Shown here one piece after another: positions 47,566 through 51,948 of a DNA stretch of 51,948 bases. The position numbers and the translations under genes were made by a program. The notes under the pieces were generated by a model. The model was not told where the DNA came from. It made no database searches and worked only from the letters and a program-made list of their open reading frames with translations. Every line of letters starts with the position of its first letter. Within the stretch, counting starts at the first letter, position 1. This DNA is from Roseovarius sp. MMSF_3350 (GTDB lineage: Bacteria; Pseudomonadota; Alphaproteobacteria; Rhodobacterales; Rhodobacteraceae), in the NCBI RefSeq assembly GCF_030733425.1, contig NZ_JASHIZ010000026.1, forward strand, positions 1 to 51,948, written 5' to 3'.

Positions 47566-48325
47566 AGCGATCCTTGAAAAAGGCGCGCTGATCGTCGGTC
47601 AGGGGCGCGAGGCCCTCGGTGCTGATCCGGGCGTGGCTGTCGTTGTCGTCATGGAGTGCCCGCAGGTACATCGCGGTTTCGGGCTCGATCAGGGTGGGCA
47701 TGGTGTGATGCAGCTTGTGATGGCCGTAGTTCATCACCGTCCTGGGGTCGCCGGGGCGGAACAGCACGGCCAGGCCACAGGCCAGGAACTGGCCCTGGAT
47801 CTCCTGCGCGAGGATGCCTTCGGGTGTGAGCTTGACCGAATAGCCGCGGGAATATTCGATCACCATGTTCTGCCAGCCGTCGCGCAGCTTGCCTGCAAGC
47901 CGCGCAGTGCGCCGAATGCCGCGGATGAAATTGGTGCCGACCGCGTCGTCGTCGTCGAGCCGGAACTGGAGGGATTCCTCATCCTTGCCTTCGGCCAGTT
48001 CGCGCTGAATGGCGATCTGCATCGCGGTGCGGTGCTTCATCGGTTCGGCGGTGACGATGGAGATCTGTTCGACAGGTGCGCAGATGTCGTTGAGCCGGTC
48101 CCAGTAGGGTTTGGGCATCCGTTCGCCGGTGAGCACGAGGAAGGTGAAGCGCTTGTCCTTCTGCGCGGCGATGGAGGGCAAGGTGAGGGTCTCGAAATGG
48201 CGGAACCGCAGGTCCATCCGCTCGGGCGCATAGAGATAGGCTTCGCGCTCCTCTACCGTGTCGTGCATCCGCTTGAAGCCGCCCAGGGCGGGATAGGAAA
48301 ACCGGCAGATTCCGATAGCGCGCAT
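47498..48325 (-). CDS. Putative rhamnosyltransferase (pfam11316-like)
   Basis: A protein of about 275 residues starting MRAIGICRFSYPALGGFKRMHDTVEERE, with LQFRLDDDDAVGTNF as a DXD-type metal motif and a GYSVKLTPEGILAQEIQGQF segment. It matches the putative rhamnosyl transferase family seen in roseobacters. Another start, ATG 48358 (MRKHVSK), would add 11 residues; I chose 48325 because AAGG stands 11 bases upstream and the family begins there, but this is not firm. The last 68 bases overlap the end of the DMT gene. Confidence 0.72.
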   Translation of the reverse strand: MRAIGICRFSYPALGGFKRMHDTVEEREAYLYAPERMDLRFRHFETLTLPSIAAQKDKRFTFLVLTGERMPKPYWDRLNDICAPVEQISIVTAEPMKHRTAMQIAIQRELAEGKDEESLQFRLDDDDAVGTNFIRGIRRTARLAGKLRDGWQNMVIEYSRGYSVKLTPEGILAQEIQGQFLACGLAVLFRPGDPRTVMNYGHHKLHHTMPTLIEPETAMYLRALHDDNDSHARISTEGLAPLTDDQRAFFKDRFNVDEAAVQAAFSVPAASRGRA

Positions 48326-48521
48326 GGGGCGGGGGACCTTCGAGACGTGTTTGCGCATGGTTGCAAATGCGCGTGAAGCGGGCAAGCGGGAAACCGGGGG
48401 TTGCCCGGACGGTTGCCGGGCGGTAGTGCGGTCCGGCGGCGGCCTGACGGGGCGCAATGCCGCGCGTCGCGGCGAATTTGCCGGGGGTTTGCCGCTTTGC
48501 AATCTCGGGCGGATGGGAGTG

Positions 48522-48550
48522 TTGACACCTGCGACGACTCCCCCTATACG
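48522..48550 (+). promoter_or_regulatory. Near-consensus sigma-70 promoter of the str operon
   Basis: TTGACA (48522-48527) and TATACG (48545-48550) are exactly 17 bases apart. Transcription should begin near 48557, giving a leader of roughly 225 bases before rpsL, which is long enough for S7-type feedback control. Between it and the rhamnosyltransferase start (48326-48521) I see no gene or clear element. Confidence 0.85.
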
Positions 48551-48783
48551 CCGCTCATCTCGACCGTGGGGGCCGCCCCGAGTGTCGAACTCAAAATTCT
48601 AGTGGACAAGATCCGGGCCGTTTGAGCGCCCCGATCCTCTGGGAACCCGCCGCGTCGTTTACCTCGGAATGGAAACGATTGCGGTATTTGCGCATTGCGG
48701 ACGCGTGATGTGCGAAACGAACTGAAACCGCGCGGGGGTGACCCGGTGCAAACACATGTGTTGAGAGACGGGAAAGAGACCCT
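48551..48783 (+). other. Untranslated leader of the str operon
   Basis: This run of about 230 bases between promoter and rpsL has no convincing coding region. It may carry S7 control as in E. coli, but I cannot draw a convincing S7-site fold by eye. Confidence 0.4.
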
Positions 48784-49155
48784 ATGCCAACGATCCAACA
48801 GCTGATCCGCAAGCCGCGGCAGCCGAAAACAAGAAGCCAGAAGTCGATGCACCTGCAAGGGTGCCCGCAGAAGCGCGGCGTTTGCACGCGCGTCTACACC
48901 ACCACGCCCAAGAAGCCGAACTCGGCCATGCGGAAGGTTGCCAAGGTGCGCCTGACCAATGGCTTCGAGGTCATCAGCTATATCCCCGGCGAAAGCCACA
49001 ACCTGCAGGAACACTCGGTGGTCCTGATCCGTGGCGGCCGTGTGAAAGACCTTCCCGGTGTGCGTTACCACATCCTGCGCGGTGTCCTGGATACCCAAGG
49101 CGTCAAGGACCGCAAGCAGCGTCGTTCGAAATACGGCGCCAAGCGTCCCAAGTAA
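48784..49155 (+). CDS. rpsL: 30S ribosomal protein S12
   Basis: A 123-residue S12 that lines the decoding centre. [15 protein letters not shown], the loop [12 protein letters not shown] with K43, and [13 protein letters not shown] with K88 (adjacent D89 is the beta-methylthiolation site) are the wild-type, streptomycin-sensitive forms. GAGAAGGAA-like purines precede ATG 48784. It opens the str operon, with rpsG 12 bases after its stop. Confidence 0.99.
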   Translation: MPTIQQLIRKPRQPKTRSQKSMHLQGCPQKRGVCTRVYTTTPKKPNSAMRKVAKVRLTNGFEVISYIPGESHNLQEHSVVLIRGGRVKDLPGVRYHILRGVLDTQGVKDRKQRRSKYGAKRPK

Positions 49156-49638
<483 letters not shown>

Positions 49639-49658
49639 ACCTCTAGAGGCATTACATC

Positions 49659-51782
49659 ATGGCACGCGATTATCCGCTCGAACGCTACCGCAACTTCGGC
49701 ATCATGGCCCATATCGACGCAGGCAAGACCACCTGCTCGGAACGGATCCTGTTCTACACCGGCAAATCCCACAACATCGGTGAGGTGCACGATGGTGCGG
49801 CCACGATGGACTGGATGGAGCAGGAGCAGGAACGCGGGATCACCATCACGTCGGCCGCCACCACCACCTTCTGGCAGTGGCAGGAAGACCCGACGAAAGA
49901 AGGCACCGACGACACCAAGTTCCGCATGAACATCATCGACACACCCGGCCACGTCGACTTCACCATCGAAGTCGAGCGTTCGCTGGCCGTGCTTGACGGT
50001 GCCATCTGCGTGCTGGATGCCAACGCGGGTGTCGAACCCCAGACCGAGACCGTCTGGCGCCAGGCCGACCGCTACAAGGTGCCGCGCATCGTCTTCGTCA
50101 ACAAGATGGACAAGATCGGTGCCGACTTCTTCAACTGTGTCGAGATGATCGAAAGCCGCACCGGCGCGAAGGCCGTTCCGATCGCCATGCCGATCGGCGC
50201 CGAGAACGAGCTGGAAGGCATCATCGACCTGGTCACCATGGAAGAGTGGACCTGGAAAGGTGAAGACCTAGGCGCGTCCTGGACCCGTCAGCCGATCCGC
50301 GACAGCCTCAAGGACCAGGCAGACGAATGGCGCGGCAAGCTGATCGAGAACGCCGTCGAAATGGACGACGACGCGATGATGGAATACCTGGAAGGCAACG
50401 AGCCCGATGTGCCGACCCTGCGGAAGCTGATCCGCAAGGGCACGCTGTCGCTGAGCTTCGTTCCGGTTCTGGGCGGCTCCGCGTTCAAGAACAAGGGTGT
50501 GCAGCCGCTGCTGAACGCCGTGGTCGACTATCTGCCGAGCCCGCTCGACGTTGTCGATTACATGGGCTTTGCCCCGGATGACGAGACCGAGACCCGCAAC
50601 ATCGCCCGCCGCGCGGACGATTCCATGCCGTTCTCGGGCCTGGCGTTCAAGATCATGAACGACCCGTTCGTCGGTTCGCTGACCTTCACGCGCATCTACT
50701 CGGGCGTGCTGAACAAGGGCGACACGGTCCAGAACTCGACCAAGGGCAAGAAAGAGCGCATCGGCCGTATGATGATGATGCACTCGAACAACCGCGAAGA
50801 GATCGAAGAGGCATTCGCCGGCGACATCATCGCGCTGGCCGGTCTGAAGGACACCACCACGGGCGACACGCTGTGCGATCCGAAAGAGCAGGTGGTTCTG
50901 GAAACCATGACCTTCCCCGATCCGGTGATCGAGATCGCGGTCGAGCCCAAGACCAAGAACGACCAGGAGAAGATGAGCCAGGGCCTGGCCCGTCTGGCCG
51001 CCGAGGACCCGTCCTTCCGCGTCGAAACCGACATCGAGAGCGGTCAGACCATCATGAAGGGCATGGGCGAGTTGCACCTCGACATCCTGGTCGACCGTCT
51101 GAAGCGCGAGTTCAAGGTCGAAGCCAACATCGGCGCGCCGCAGGTGGCCTATCGCGAGACCATCAGCCACGAGATCGAGCACACCTACACCCACAAGAAA
51201 CAGTCGGGTGGCTCGGGTCAGTTCGCCGAGGTCAAGCTGATCATCTCGCCGACCGAGCCGGGCGAAGGCTATTCGTTCGAGAGCCGCATCGTCGGTGGTG
51301 CCGTGCCGAAGGAATACATCCCCGGCGTCGAGAAGGGCATCGAGAGCGTGATGGACAGCGGCCCGCTGGCCGGCTTCCCGGTGATCGACTTCAAGGTCGC
51401 GCTGATTGACGGCAAGTTCCACGACGTGGACTCCTCGGTCATGGCGTTCGAGATCGCGGCACGGATGGGCATGCGCGAAGGTCTGCGCAAGGCCGGTGCG
51501 AAATTGCTGGAGCCCGTCATGAAGGTCGAAGTGATCTCGCCGGAAGAGTATACCGGCAACGTGATCGGCGACCTGACCTCGCGTCGGGGCCAGGTGTCGG
51601 GCCAGGAGCCCCGCGGCAACGCCATCGCGATCGCCGCGAACGTGCCGCTGGCCAACATGTTCGGCTACATCAACACGCTGCGTTCGATGTCGTCGGGCCG
51701 CGCCCAGTTCACCATGCAGTTCTCGCATTACGAGCCTGTGCCGTCGAACATCTCGGAAGAGATCCAGGCGAAATACGCATAA
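49659..51782 (+). CDS. fusA: Elongation factor G
   Basis: A full 707-residue EF-G, the translocation GTPase. The P-loop reads AHIDAGKTT (17-25), then the switch [11 protein letters not shown] and specificity loop [12 protein letters not shown]. Domain III and the mobile domain IV ([29 protein letters not shown]) are intact, and the end [12 protein letters not shown] is the EF-G C-terminus. It is rpsG-coupled by position and ends 89 bases before tuf, in a gap filled by a palindrome of family I. Confidence 0.99.
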   Translation: MARDYPLERYRNFGIMAHIDAGKTTCSERILFYTGKSHNIGEVHDGAATMDWMEQEQERGITITSAATTTFWQWQEDPTKEGTDDTKFRMNIIDTPGHVDFTIEVERSLAVLDGAICVLDANAGVEPQTETVWRQADRYKVPRIVFVNKMDKIGADFFNCVEMIESRTGAKAVPIAMPIGAENELEGIIDLVTMEEWTWKGEDLGASWTRQPIRDSLKDQADEWRGKLIENAVEMDDDAMMEYLEGNEPDVPTLRKLIRKGTLSLSFVPVLGGSAFKNKGVQPLLNAVVDYLPSPLDVVDYMGFAPDDETETRNIARRADDSMPFSGLAFKIMNDPFVGSLTFTRIYSGVLNKGDTVQNSTKGKKERIGRMMMMHSNNREEIEEAFAGDIIALAGLKDTTTGDTLCDPKEQVVLETMTFPDPVIEIAVEPKTKNDQEKMSQGLARLAAEDPSFRVETDIESGQTIMKGMGELHLDILVDRLKREFKVEANIGAPQVAYRETISHEIEHTYTHKKQSGGSGQFAEVKLIISPTEPGEGYSFESRIVGGAVPKEYIPGVEKGIESVMDSGPLAGFPVIDFKVALIDGKFHDVDSSVMAFEIAARMGMREGLRKAGAKLLEPVMKVEVISPEEYTGNVIGDLTSRRGQVSGQEPRGNAIAIAANVPLANMFGYINTLRSMSSGRAQFTMQFSHYEPVPSNISEEIQAKYA

Positions 51783-51784
51783 CC

Positions 51785-51842
51785 CGGGTGGCGGGGCGAA
51801 CCCCGCCCTACCCATCACCGTAGGGTGGGGTTTCACCCCACC
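51785..51842. repeat. Palindromic repeat, family I copy 3 (fusA-tuf gap)
   Basis: ACCCCGCCCTAC and GTAGGGTGGGGT form the family core, as in the copies at 7389 and 19572, with small flanking hairpins GGCGGGG/CCCCGCC and GGTGGGG/CCCCACC. It fills most of the 89-base fusA-tuf gap. Confidence 0.75.
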
Positions 51843-51871
51843 GTCCGACAAGAAAAAGAGGAGCCAAACCC

Positions 51872-51948
51872 ATGGCAAAGGAAAAGTTTGACCGTTCGAA
51901 ACCGCACGTGAACATCGGGACCGTTGGTCACGTTGACCACGGCAAGAC
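51872..51948 (+). CDS. tuf: Elongation factor Tu, N-terminal start (partial)
   Basis: Seventy-seven bases of a second tuf gene run off the right edge. [25 protein letters not shown] is the standard EF-Tu start, with the P-loop beginning GHVDHGK. It is the str-operon copy, following fusA, with GAGGAG nine bases upstream of ATG 51872. The rest lies outside the window, so whether it equals the left-edge copy cannot be tested here. Confidence 0.97.
   Translation, partial: MAKEKFDRSKPHVNIGTVGHVDHGK

Overview
The window is chromosomal DNA of a high-GC alphaproteobacterium, most likely a marine Rhodobacteraceae (roseobacter-type) species. This rests on the protein families (three DUF2125 proteins, TIGR03862-type flavoprotein, DUF3576 lipoprotein, leuS-lptE-holA order), the style of NusG, RpoB and SecE, and GC-rich palindromic repeats of a kind I associate with that family. 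I cannot name the genus. The window opens with the last 59 bases of one tuf gene and closes with the first 77 bases of another, both on the plus strand, so it spans the interval between two tuf copies.

Layout. (1) 1-3160: the tuf end and its terminator, a hexapeptide acetyltransferase, and a two-gene unit that I read as mesaconyl-C4-CoA hydratase plus mesaconyl-CoA C1-C4 CoA transferase. (2) 3250-9854: tRNA-Trp, a response regulator, a complete minus-strand ugpBAEC-type ABC importer and an unknown membrane protein. All of these lie between tRNA-Trp and secE, which are neighbours in many bacteria. (3) 9987-23905: the secE-nusG-rplKA-rplJL-rpoBC transcription/translation block. It is broken between rplA and rplJ by a second, minus-strand response regulator paralogous to the first, and carries candidate promoters and leader structures before rplK and rplJ. 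(4) 24032-48325: about 25 kb of mixed-strand genes separating rpoC from the str operon: amidase and L,D-transpeptidase, YggS, DUF3576 lipoprotein, a glycosyltransferase, leuS-lptE-holA, GFA protein, GST, flavoprotein, HNH protein, SpoIIAA-like protein, multicopper oxidase, an SDR/enoyl-CoA hydratase pair, three tandem DUF2125 paralogues, a PmbA/TldE-like protein, an inositol-phosphatase-family protein, a small membrane protein, a DMT exporter and a rhamnosyltransferase-like protein. (5) 48522-51948: the str operon rpsL-rpsG-fusA-tuf behind a near-consensus promoter.

How it works together. The backbone is the growth-rate machinery: RNA polymerase core, elongation factors and ribosomal stalk proteins. 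Around it sit carbon-assimilation genes (Mct/Meh and the glycerol-3-phosphate-type importer), envelope genes (LptE, L,D-transpeptidase, glycosyltransferases) and housekeeping genes (LeuS, HolA, YggS).

The most unusual signals are not protein families with known jobs. They are: two inverted copies of an element made of three 18-bp palindromes spaced exactly 23 bp centre to centre; two other palindromic repeat families, one of which lies only inside operons here; a pair of response regulators whose output domain looks like a GGDEF fold with a destroyed active-site motif; and a tandem trio of roughly 510-residue exported DUF2125 proteins.
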